A DNA stretch of 64,000 nt from Homalodisca vitripennis (Eukaryota > Arthropoda > Insecta > Hemiptera > Cicadellidae), in the NCBI RefSeq assembly GCF_021130785.1, contig NC_060213.1, forward strand, positions 98,510,501 to 98,574,500, read 5' to 3'. The notes below the pieces were generated by a model. The model worked only from the letters and a program-made list of their open reading frames with translations. It made no database searches and was not told where the DNA came from. Below, in pieces: positions 1 through 10,473 of this stretch. Position 1 is the stretch's first letter. Each line of letters opens with the position of its first letter. The position numbers and the translations under genes were made by a program.

Positions 1-471
1 TTTTATATCATATTTATGCAATGTACACTAATGCCCAGACTATAAAAAGCTTGATTTTCTGAGGCGAGGCTAACTCATTCTTGAGTAATAAAATAAGCGT
101 CCCGCTAAAGTACGTCATAAGGAAAGTTATATTAAAACACCAAAGTACACATAAAATACCTCTTTTTTAAAACTATTTTACCTTAAAAAAAATCTTACAG
201 CCTAAAATGTTTCATCGGTGAAGCGAAGCGGAAATAAATGCACAGGGGATATGTAGTATAGATTAACACGTATAGAATCACGTACTGTTTAACAATTTGT
301 CGTTAGTTCAGAAATGAGCAATCCTTGTTTTTAAAACATTCTTGTATTAGATGCAAGATATTAATTTAAAGCCTAACAGTGTTAAGTGCTGTAATAAAAT
401 AAACTGCTTTGTTCGAGTACTTAAGAAATTACTCATGATATAATAAAATCGTGATATAGAACAAATGAACA

Positions 472-486
472 AGACACAAGAGCACT
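472..486. repeat. Target-site duplication, 3' side of R1-clade fragment
   Basis: AGACACAAGAGCACT here matches AGACACAAGAACACT at 1000-1014 (14 of 15). The two copies bracket the LINE fragment and its poly(A). Confidence 0.6.
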
Positions 487-999
487 TTTTTTTTTCTTTT
501 TTTTTTTGATGGAGAGGCAGGAAAAATGCAATTACGCGTGCAGGTGGCTAGCCTGTAGTGTGGGACTCTCCCTAAAACGGGTTTACCCACGAAAAACCTC
601 CACTACTCTTTAGGATTCTAACCTGGAATTGTTTATCACATTTCTTCAGACTAGGCCTAAATTTGGCTTAAGCCCATGGGGCTCGCTCCTTATCCAGCCG
701 CTCGGTCAAGGGATCTGGGCCACTTCCCCTCATCCTCCATAACCTTTTCGCAGACCGTATCCACCGAAAAAATACCGAGTTTTCTTATGGTCTCCAAGCG
801 GCACCTTTCCCAACGCGGACAGCGGAAGAAGGTGTGTTCCGCGTCGTCGGGAACGCCCGGGCAGTAGATGCAATTCGGTGAACCGTTCTAGCCCATCCGG
901 TTCAGGTACTACTTGAAATAGTCGTGACCTGTCAGGAACTGCGTGAGGTAGTAGTCCACCTCGCCCTGCCGCACTATAAATATTATTCACAATAAAAAT
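487..999 (-). pseudogene. R1-clade LINE reverse transcriptase C-terminus with 3' UTR and poly(A)
   Basis: Read on the minus strand, about 972 down to 690 encodes the end of an R1-clade (insect non-LTR retrotransposon) ORF2. Two blocks are recognisable: GEVDYYLTQFLTGHDYF (about 964-914) and a C-terminal zinc knuckle, CIYC (from 872) ... DAEH TFFRC ... (CX2CX8HX4C). The reading frame has stops after HDYFK and NRMG, so it cannot be translated. The reverse transcriptase core is absent, so this is a 5'-truncated copy. A 3' UTR follows to about 508 and then a poly(A), seen as a T-rich run on the plus strand at 487-507. The 15-mer at 472-486 recurs at 1000-1014 with one mismatch, which fits a target-site duplication. 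The 27 bases at 973-999 between homology and duplication are unexplained. The assignment rests on motif recognition only. Confidence 0.75.
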
Positions 1000-1014
1000 A
1001 GACACAAGAACACT
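1000..1014. repeat. Target-site duplication, 5' side of R1-clade fragment
   Basis: Partner of 472-486, one mismatch. It marks the 5' junction of the truncated insertion, whose 5' end is on the high-coordinate side because the element is on the minus strand. Confidence 0.6.
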
Positions 1015-4000
1015 AAAAATATTCTTTGTACAAATAATGTTTTAGTTAGTAGTAAGATTGAACAAGGCCTTTAACAGTGAGTGATAAAACCAACATGTCA
1101 TAGTGCGGGTGCTGCAGATGTCGCAAACGTATCAATGAAGGTCATTAGAGAAGACTCGCGCTCTTTTTTAAGCTTTTATAAGCGATGATTATATATCTTG
1201 ATGATCTGAAATAACTAGGGTTTTTGTAAGATGGGTAGCGGAAAAAAAATAAATAGGATAGACTAAGCGTGAATCGTACGGTGTTTCAAAAGCTGTTATT
1301 TATCTAATTCCTTATCTGTCTGTTAAGTACAATATCTATTTTCAAGCGAACTTTGCCTTCTATTTCACACACAGGGTCCGCTGGAAAACAGTGCTATAAT
1401 TTGAAATTTACTGCTGTACATAATAGAGTACATACTGTACGTTCCAGGATTCTTTGGTAATTAGTTTCAACCAATGTTGGTGAATTGTTTTAAGTTAAGT
1501 ATTAGTATTTATTTGAAAAGAATACGATAATTCGTTTTCAATTACTAAAATATTGTTACAATTTTCTAAGAAGTGCTTAAAACAGGGTTACAAGTCTAAA
1601 AATGTGTAATGGTAATATTTCATGGTTTAACAATAAAATATTTTTTTCAAAATTATCCCTTCTTAGTAAAACCAAAATTATGCTGTAATAAACTCAAAGG
1701 TGTCAACAAGTTTCACAGCACCAAACAAGATTCAAGCTACTGGCGGACTTCCAATCAGACTTTGTCTTAAGTTCTGACATCTCAGTTTTTGGCAAGAGGT
1801 ACTCTTACATTTAAGTAATTGAAAAAACGATTTTTATCACTGAACCACTTACAGCTTTCTAAAAAAAAATCAAAGTAAACGTGCTGTGATATATTTTCAA
1901 GATGAAACATAGTTATTTTATTGAAAAATATTATACATTAGACAACGATATTGGATTAGGACATCAAGATTCTTGGAAATAATAACTTTAATAATCCATA
2001 ATTCTATGCAATTTTCATAAGTGGCAACATTTAACTGAACACTGATAGAAATATTATCACCCTAATCTGTTGCTTGCTGGCATCACTATCTTTACTTCCT
2101 GATGCAATTGTTCAATATCTTTTAGTTTTGTCTAAAGTTATTTACCCCGCAAAGCTTTTCTTTCTGAAACAATCAGTATATTGGCTTGCTTGATACAGTA
2201 CCTTGATAACCTGATTAACTGTTGAGTATTACTCAGGGTTCCCACAATGTTGTGTCACACAAGCCTATCTTTATAGGCGGAAACACTATCTATCCAGATA
2301 TGTTTTTGATGATATTTCATCATTCAATTCAATATTATAACTCCCCAGTCCCATTATACCTTTATGAGTAAATCAGCTTACTGCCAATACTATCTTTTAA
2401 CTCCATAATTTTTCTAATATTCATCATAATATTGTCATTACGACCAGTTTAAACAGCCCCAATACATTTGTATGAATATAATAGATTAATAAGATTTCGG
2501 ACATTTTCCACCGTTATATGTTACAAAGGGTGCAACACAAATTTTTGGGAGAATTGAAATCTACGGAGGTTATAAGATATAGCGGCGGAAAGGATTAAGG
2601 CAGCCCTATGATTAGGTCTTAGACCTTAGTTACACGACGTGTTTACGTATGTATGTATGTTATTGACTGACGTTTGTTTCGTTGGGTACAACGAGATGCC
2701 CCAGGAAGTGCTGACATTGATTTTCTTTTTGGTGCCCAACTTTTCCCTGTGCTGGTGTAACGTGTAATGGAGATCTTAATGCCTCGTGCTCATGACTTGT
2801 GCTCGTAACTTTAATCGTGTTTAGTTAAAAGCCGAGGATCCTTATATCCTGCATAAACTTCAAGCAGTTTAGTTTGTGTTTAATTTGATTTACTATTGTT
2901 TTTTTTTAAATTTTATTGCCCATTCATTCATGCGTTGTTTTCTTACTTATCGAAGAGGATATATTAGAATTCTGAACTCGAAAGAGTGTTATATAGTTTG
3001 TAATATATAATCGTGGAAAATTAACATATAACACATAACCGAATTTGTATTATCCTTCATATTATTGAAACTATTGGAAGTCAAGAGGTTTTTGTAGCTA
3101 TTTATAGACACATTAATAACTAATTATATTGATGAAATGTACTTTTCACCAATTACGACACAGTGGTTCTGCTGGTAGAGGTGTGGGCAAGGAGTTTTAC
3201 AAATAAGCTAAATGATTAAAAATAATTAATCTACTTGGAATAATTCAAAGAGTGCAGGCCGCTTACGAAGGTGACTTTCACCGTGAAAGCGGATGTCATT
3301 CAGTAACTATGTGGTGCACTATGTGAGCTCAATTGGCTGAGCGTTGGAGAATTATACCGGTGGAGGGGCAAAAAAGTGTGATTTTTTTTGTTTGTGTGTG
3401 TCTGCCCACATGGTACTTCAAGAACAGAGTGATCAATTGACGAAGTTTTGCATGAAGCTTAATTTCAATATAAGTTTGTTGTTTCTTGATGATGCACGTT
3501 AGTCCATGGGATCTAGCTGTGTCTTTACGATTATTTTTCCATCATCCTTATAATTCACCATCATGGTAACGAGAAAACCACAGAATAAATACATTTGTTA
3601 GTAAAATGAGTACGATCATAAGCCATTTTAAAACATGTAACATATAAAAAAGGAAAGCCTAATTAAATCAGTGATATATTTCAAATATAAACTCCAATTT
3701 CTTTTTTAAAAAACTTTTATTTTTTCACAACTATCGATATTTGGATATACGCTTGTATTTGAAGAAACATATGTGTGTTTGAGTTGTATTTGCCATGAAA
3801 GAACAAACAGACATTTTTAGTATTTTAAGTTTATTTTTACGTATTTTTGACAGTGTATACAAATTTATACACAAGTCGAATATACAGAAGTAAATATGTT
3901 TACATACGTATTTTGTTACAGTTCTAGCCAAAAGTCCATATTTGTAAAGGCATTTTTGTACCTATTACTATTTATGTATTAAACTGTTAAAAATGACGAA

Positions 4001-4309
4001 TTTTATAAAATTATGAAACTTTTACTTATATATCAACATTACAGAGTCATAATGCCATGTAGAACTTGTAATGCCAACTTGTTGCCATTTTGTGTTCCCA
4101 TTGCGAAAAAACCCATCTCCCATTCTATAATTCAAAATTATAGCCACACATGAAATTAATCCTCTTTCCTTTTGCACCGTATCTCAACCAGAACCCTTTC
4201 GTTGCCCTACATCTCGACAGATATGCACCCACTGCAGAACATCCAGTCCACCTCACGTCGCTCGTAGGAGCAGACGCAATACATCTTCTGTTATCCTCTT
4301 CAATCGTAG
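1015..4309. other. AT-rich stretch without recognised genes
   Basis: I see no credible coding region here. Small open frames such as 3731-3931 and 4125-4337 show no family motif. A nested hairpin is at 3259-3292, and a small run of four-base GTAT repeats near 2649-2660. Confidence 0.5.
3259..3292. other. Nested hairpin
   Basis: The outer arms CCGCTT (3259-3264) and AAGCGG (3287-3292) enclose inner arms GGTGA (3270-3274) and TCACC (3278-3282) around a 3-base loop. The structure is seen directly; no function is known. A weakly tRNA A-box-like stretch lies about 40 bases downstream. Confidence 0.4.
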
Positions 4310-4680
4310 TGTCTCCAGTTATCCTATAAAACCACACATTGGTGTAATCACATCTGTTTCGTTACTAAAACTCTCCATCCGTAACATTTCAATTCAACGT
4401 CTGTTTAAAACGTATTGTGATAGTGTTATCGCATTTCTAAATATTTCATATCAGAACCAACACCTATGATCCGGATATTATTATCATTTTCCATACAACT
4501 AAGCCCAATTAATAACTTAACTAGAAGAGCCATTGAACTTCACAATCAGAGTTATTGAAATAAGTAAATAAAAACTAACTATTTGTGAATATAAAGATAA
4601 TTTATTTAAGTAAACTCACGACCCGGATTCACGGGTAGGCTCCTTAATTTTTGCTGTAGTCCGTTTGCAGTAGAGAAATA
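4310..4680. repeat. Dispersed repeat family gamma, copy 1
   Basis: This matches 37970-38450 in the same orientation. Shared landmarks in order are a block near TGTAATCACATCTGTTT, the phrase CTAAAACTCTCC, a block near TTCACAATCAGAG, and the end block with ACTCACSACCCGG then GTAGGCTCCTT. It is noncoding in both copies. The ends are approximate and were found by eye. Confidence 0.6.
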
Positions 4681-4717
4681 CTTGTTGCAGAAGGGAATGG
4701 CTTGCAAACTTTCAGAT

Positions 4718-5540
4718 AGCATGTAGTTCTCATCAACAACAAATACCAGATACCTTAGGATCAATAACAACATAAGAAATTATTGAATTCTAACTGACTC
4801 TGTTTAAATATAGGGAAATGTTTTTTTAGGAGATAGGACCTTTTCATCTGTTTTGATCTGTAGTCAACATAATCAGGAACTTACACTTTCAGTTTAAGAC
4901 GTACTAGGACCCCTACTCAGAAATATAAAATACACTTCAACATATGTCCTCCGTCAGTCATGGTCATAAATGTCACGTTTCTACCAAATAGTCTTACAAA
5001 CATGCATAACCATATACTGGCCTGGGTATCGTGATACAGTGAACTTCACTGTTAAATAAATATAAATGTCAAGAGATAACAATTATTGCTATACCTTATA
5101 CTCACAAAATACTATATATGATTCAATAAACTGCCTATAGATGTAATATTCAAACTTTAGAAACGTTTAGAAATTGGATAATATGAAGTATTTACCGTAA
5201 CTATACTACTAATAAGGTCTGTATGACTGATATTTTCAAAAATTGTGTTGAAAATATTTGAATATAAATATACATTTAAATTTGAGTTTAATCTCAGATA
5301 GTAAACCTGACTATGACGTAGGTCATATGCTCAAGTATATTTTATATTTCTAAGTTGTATAAGTAAGTTGTAGTACTGTCATTAACTGAAAGTTTAAGTT
5401 CCTGATAATGTTGACCGTACAGACCAAAACAGATGAAAAGGACCTAGCTCCTGAAAAAACTTCCCTATATTTATTCAGGATCAGTTGGAACTCCATGATT
5501 TCTAATATTTTTATTGATTACCTAGGTACATGCTATTTTC
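4718..5540. repeat. Long imperfect inverted repeat (fold-back)
   Basis: The left arm (about 4718-4955) is the reverse complement of the right arm (about 5295-5540). The best block is 4848-4905, with CCTTTTCATCTGTTTT and ATCAGGAACTTA, pairing with 5383-5445. A second block, AGAAATATAAAATA at 4920, pairs with 5335-5350, and the outer block ATAGGGAA near 4815 pairs with TTCCCTAT at 5461. The spacer is about 330-340 bases. The arms differ by many substitutions and an apparent 25-base indel in the outer part, so the structure is old. No transposase or open frame is present. It may be a fold-back or MITE-type element, or an inverted duplication. Confidence 0.75.
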
Positions 5541-5829
5541 TTAACTACCTAGTAAAATTCTAATTTCTTAGATGATTCTTTCTTTTTATTATTACAAATC
5601 GAAAATTTTAAGCCAATTACTAATGAAAGGCTGCAGGATAAATAAATTCAGAGTTGAAAACTGTTACTTTTAGACGAAGAGGTTTTTTGAGAAAAGGTTA
5701 TGTATTATTAGACTATATGCAAAACAAACATTCAAAGTGTCTATAGTACCTAAAAGTACCTACAAAGTTTCAGTCATCGCACTACATGTGATGTTTTGTC
5801 ATCCTGGTGTTGAAGAGACAACATGTTGG
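5541..5829. other. Spacer without recognised content
   Basis: AT-rich sequence between the fold-back and the 3' side of the Jockey-like fragment. Nothing recognised. Confidence 0.4.
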
Positions 5830-8215
5830 TTAGTTCCTGTGCCTAGAGCGTTTTATGGTTGAAAAGAATTTTATAGGTGTGGAGGGGTATCGTACCAGGC
5901 AGGTGCGGCGTATGTAAGGACTGGACGAATGATGACCATATACAGTCTTCTCCGGAAAGTCTTCTTCCTTCTCTAGCAGCGATGAGAGACCGCTGTGGGA
6001 GGCTTTGCCCCGGTTGATCAGTGCGGTAGCGGTGTGGTGGTCAGGATGTGGTTTAACAATATTCCCAGATATTTGGTTGTAGTGGTCCACTTTAACCATT
6101 TACCGTTAATTACATTATAGGTATAATCCTAACCATGTTACTCACTGCTGGTTAGGAATATTTTCTCCGATGTTCTTGGAACTAAATTATTGGCACAATG
6201 ATAACTTAATAGGTACGCGTAGTATTTTTTTGGAAATAGTCAAGTAACTTAACTATGATGATGTTTTATTTGCCAGATTAGTACAGGTAAAGTTGTGGTG
6301 ATGTCCTTCTGATGAGACACGTTGTGATTATAAGTTATCTAGATAAATGGATAATACCGTTGTGATTTTTTTAGGTGCATTTAAGGTCATGTTTGAATCC
6401 AACTTTGAGTTCAGCATTAAGTTCTTGTTCAAATTCGAGTGCAATCATTCTAATTCACTTTAATTATAATCCTCCTTTTCGCGACGGCAGCTGCACTTTA
6501 TTTTATCATACGACAGTGATGTATTATTTTTTGCCATAAGTAAACTATCCAGTACTAAGTATGTATTACTAGCACTTCAGAGATCTCCAATCCTACGGGT
6601 TTCTTCCATTCTGTACAACCAAATGCCTTTTGCCCTGGTTATAAAGGTTATCACGAAGAACTGGTCCCCACTTCGTCCTAGTGAAGCAAATAGCTTCACA
6701 TTTGGCAGTGTTCAACTTTATTCTTCACTTTTTGAGCCATGGTTCCAGGAATTTCAGTTGTTGTTGCGTAAAAATGCACGATCGATTGACAAAGATGCGA
6801 CGACCACACTTACTTCATGTAGAGTACCGTCGGCGTAAAGTTCTAGGTCCATTGTAATAGCGAGCCAAATATAATTGTGCACCAAAGGTATTGTAAAGGT
6901 CCAAGGACTGATCCATGTAGCACACCGGCAGAGACTGGTCAAAAACCTGAGATTGTAGGTCTTACTGTCATAGTGAAACGATGATCTTTAAGATATAACG
7001 TCAGCAGTGGAATATATGCCAAGAGACTCTGTGGGAGCTTTAAAAGGAGTCCTTTGTGCCACACACGATCGAAGGGCTTTGCCCACATCTATTGCCATCG
7101 CCATGGTAACCAGGCCCGTTTTTTATGTAATCCGTCACCTGAGAAACCACTTTGGATAATTGAAGAGTAATCAAATGGCTTCTTCGAAAGCCAAAATGGT
7201 CATCCTGGAGCGAAATATGGAAGACTTCCAGGAATCTAGACAGAAAAAGATTCTCCTGAAACTGAGACGAGGGTTGATAGGAGAGAAATCGGACTATAAC
7301 TTTTCGGCAGTATCAGATTCTTCGCTAGTATAAGGATCACCTTTACCATCTTCCAAGAAGCAGGGAGGTTTCAGAGCTTCAAACCATGATTAAATAATGT
7401 TGTGATCTAAGAAATAGTCCAGACTGAGAGTAATCGAAAAGCCGGTGATCCTATGTTCTCAAGGACGGGGGCCTTTTTAGTTCGGAATATGGATAGGGCT
7501 CGACAGACTTCCTCCTCGATTTGGGGGGAAGTCCTTCATCCACGTCGTCCACAGTAGATTTTTCCAGGAATGCCTTAACTCTCACGGAGTGTTGGTGATC
7601 AGTTATGGATTTGGAGAAAACTGAGAAACCTGCCTGCAGTCAGGGAAAACCTCATTTCAGTATCAGAGTACACAACGTTGATTGGTCCACGAAGTGGACT
7701 CTCCACCCTTTTATATGTACGAGGGGTTTTTTTCAAGTCTCCAGAGTGAACCGTTATCTAGTTTAAGAAGTTCTGCATAACTCCCCTTGTTATTTTCTTG
7801 GAGCATGCGCGTAAACTTTTCGGACTGCGGTTGAAGTAGGTTTGTCCCTAGGACATCAGTGTCTTTGTCAAATTCTCCCTTCGTCTCTGATCTTATCATG
7901 TCTCAAGATAATGCGCTAGGCGGTGACGTTGATCAGTTATATCGGGCAGGTCGGGTGGAGTGTTTTATGGCTCGCTTCAGGCAGGAATGTGGCTCCTTAA
8001 CTTGCACATAAAGTTCAATTGAAGAGACGGGGACAATTAACGTGCGTGGGCGGTCCAGCCAAGTGGTTGAAATATGTAAATCAATTGATGATAGGGCATT
8101 ACCAGTTGGTAGGCGGTAAGTGCCGGGCTGATCCAGGCACTTAGTAGGGCCTAAGTGCCTAAATTTAAGCGCACTATTATCTTTGGACGCTAAATAAGTC
8201 AGCTCAGGCGTCAAA
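5830..8215 (-). pseudogene. Decayed Jockey-clade LINE ORF2 (endonuclease end, linker, reverse transcriptase)
   Basis: Several frames on the minus strand give, in order, the parts of a Jockey-clade ORF2. A possible endonuclease tail lies at 8214-7933 (weak). A linker with KLDNGSLWRLEKNPSY lies at 7899-7711. A block EIQEEVCRALSIFRTKKAP lies near 7520-7465. The fingers block LPKSYSPISLLSTL lies near 7300-7260, motif A as AKPFDRVWHKGLLLKL near 7085-7035, motif B as AGVLHGSVLGPL near 6930-6890, and the catalytic loop as LYADGT near 6845, where the second Asp of YADD is replaced by Gly. The thumb block IIRPVLTYAAPAW lies near 5945-5895. Many stops and frameshifts make it dead. The gap between the YADD position and the thumb is about 490 bases longer than expected for the family, which suggests an insertion at roughly 6105-6600. 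Confidence 0.75.
6105..6600. other. Probable insertion inside the Jockey-clade fragment
   Basis: No reverse transcriptase homology is visible here, although the flanks at 6099 and 6620 belong to one ORF2. The sequence is AT-rich and unrecognised. I could not define boundary duplications. Confidence 0.4.
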
Positions 8216-8404
8216 AGCTACATAATGTAAATTGGACTAAGTGTTACCCAGTCTGCTTGTGTGTTTTTTATTACAACTTTTTTCCATTAGAACAAAATTT
8301 TCGCTACTCTTAGATTATTTCATTATTATAGTTTTTCTACCTCAGTTCTGCGAACTAATACAGACAGTCTTCTCACCACTGTAGATTCAGTGTTTTTTCT
8401 ATAT

Positions 8405-9215
8405 AATTTGCTACATTTGGGTTCACACTTAACATAAAACTTTTTCATTTATTAATTCGTTAACGAAAGTAACTTCCTTGTCGTGTTGTACTCTGTTGAA
8501 GAAACCAGAGAAGAGGTACATGTAATTTACGGCTAAGGTGCTATTGTGATAGCTAAATAAATTTATAAATTTTGACTGTTGGTGAGAGATGGTCTTAGAT
8601 TTATCACACTTTAGTCCTAAATCCAATCGTTACAATTTCGAACTATTGCACTACCAACAAACCACCTGTACTATTTAAAGAATTTTATTGGTATGAAAAA
8701 TTGTGGCATCGATTTGTTTAATCTGGTAAACATTTAAATTTTGTTACAAAAACTCTGCAGACTGTATCACTGAATGGTAAAGTAATCGATACTTGTTACA
8801 AGCATCCATTAACTAATGTAGAGCGATGACCATGAGCCATTGAGTAAATTCTGCAACGATGTATTGTAATGCACTTACAGCAGTACACACGTGTTATATT
8901 AGTAACAGAATAACCCAGGGTAGTGCTCGGCTGACCCAGAGACTATCTACATATCTGGGGTCTAATTACATGAATAAACAAGCTCTCACCTTCTGTAGTC
9001 GGACACTATTACTCAGCTTTATGGAAATTGGACAGCATTTCATTCGGAACATATTGTGCAGGCTTATGTTTAATCAATTAGCTACAATTTTTAGAACAAT
9101 ATTAACATGGCGAATAACGTAATTTATCTGCAGATGTAGTCTGGTATATTTTAGAATCATCTTGAATACAATAACCACCTATAGGAAATAGTGTAACATA
9201 AATAAGGCATTGTAA
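8405..9215. repeat. Dispersed repeat family alpha, copy 1
   Basis: This is collinear with 48070-48848 over about 780 bases, same strand. Overall similarity by eye is moderate, but a 73-base core (8919-8991) is nearly identical to 48558-48630, with two mismatches and no gaps. An open frame at 8859-9122 lies in this copy, but the matching frame of copy 2 stops after 11 codons, so it is probably not coding. No terminal repeats were found. Confidence 0.75.
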
Positions 9216-10396
9216 TTTTTTTCTGAATATCAACATGGCATATTATTGCCTATATGGTATATTCAAAACATGGTTTGCCAAAACTTAGCTGCAAAATACG
9301 TGTTTCACTAAATCATGTAAAAAGTAAAAGTAAAGTATCATGGTTGTACTGAAAAATTACAAGGACATTCTTAGGCTCCATGGTTAACTTGTAGACCTTT
9401 TATATTTTGGAAATCTCTTCGGACCATTACTTGTCACAAATCTTGTGTAAAATTCCATTTTCGTTTCTAAAGTTGCATTACAGCCAAGAAATATTATTCA
9501 TTTCTTAAGTGTAAACTTTTTTTATGACAGCAAAAGCATGTTTCATTCAGAGTTATGAAATTAGTTGTTATAGTCTTTAAAGCAGAGAGTAAGCTTGATA
9601 GTAGCAACACTTCTTACCCATAACAAAACTATAGTCGCCAGGGTTGATTCTATGGGATAGTTGTGTTTAGCTCCAGTTCACCTTTCTCCAGCGTCTGGAA
9701 TCTGACACTGTTACACACTTGAATCCTGGAATCTTGAATAAAGACTTCTATCACTCTAATTGATTTTCGAGAGTTGGGAAAAGGTTGAGTTGCGATAGTG
9801 TTGTAAGGCATAATTCAAATCATAATGTTCTTATTTGCATTTCATTAACATTATGCTTTTCCTCCTAGAAATATATCAGCTGAGCTGTTAAAACAGTCAA
9901 ACATTGGAGAAGAACCTCTGGGACAGGATTTTCAGTTTTTAACAAAACTTTGAACTTCCACTTATCAGAAATAGAGCCAGCAATTTACCTCAGTTTATCT
10001 GGTATGCCATGGGTTCCAAAACAACTTCTTCAGTTTTCGATCAATACTCTTCCGGTTGTGTACGAAAAAATTCGAATTCAAAAAATCCCGAATAAGCATC
10101 TCCTATCAAGAAATAATTTTTTACGCCTAATTAAATAAATCGGAACCCAAGAACTGCCAGGGTCTTGAAGGTATTTTCCTATAGTCTAAGAGTATTTATA
10201 ATGTTGATTTACTGAACGTGTTGCGTACTAGGAAGTTAAATATGTAGCTTTTAGTACATTTAGCTTTTTCCATTTTTTGCCAGTAAAAAAATACTTTCTT
10301 GCAGTGTTGTCAGAGATATGAAACCACTTATGCACCCCATTCATTCGAATATATTATTGGGCGCCTGAATTGTAGATGTTATCTGATGAAATCTAA
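9216..10396. other. AT-rich spacer with a Helitron-type fragment
   Basis: Nothing is recognised except the fragment at 9577-9765 listed separately. The open frame at 9950-10138 has no recognisable family motif. Confidence 0.4.
9577..9765. repeat. Fragment of the Helitron-associated repeat (CTCCAGTTCACC family)
   Basis: It shares GAGTAAGCTTGATAG with 16999-17020. From 9645 it aligns with 58829-58930: a block ending TTGATTC, then TTAGCTCCAGTTCACCTT, then a block TCTGACRCTG. The same family is at 15305-15515. Noncoding. Confidence 0.55.
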
Positions 10397-10473
10397 TATA
10401 CAGGGTTGTAGCTCTATTTTAAATATTTTGAAAAATATTTAACCGACCCGGGACTTTTTGGACACCCTGTATA
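10397..10473. mobile_element. 77-bp MITE-like unit with TATACAGGGT ends
   Basis: The left end TATACAGGGT (10397-10406) and the right end ACCCTGTATA (10464-10473) are perfect 10-base inverted repeats. Read on the minus strand it begins TATACAGGGTGTCC and continues AAAAAGTCCCGGG, a start common to insect MITE-like repeats. The unit is very short, so it may be an internally deleted copy. Superfamily undetermined. Confidence 0.5.

Noticed and set aside
730..1005. Open frame of 91 codons on the minus strand
   Set aside because: It is a shifted frame over the R1-clade fragment; the true coding frame with the zinc knuckle is a neighbouring one with stops.
3310..3365. Possible tRNA-derived SINE head (AATTGGCTGAGCGTTGG)
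   Set aside because: Only an A-box-like stretch is present. No B box or cloverleaf could be drawn.
8859..9122. 87-codon plus-strand frame
   Set aside because: It lies in dispersed repeat alpha, and the matching frame in the second copy stops after 11 codons.
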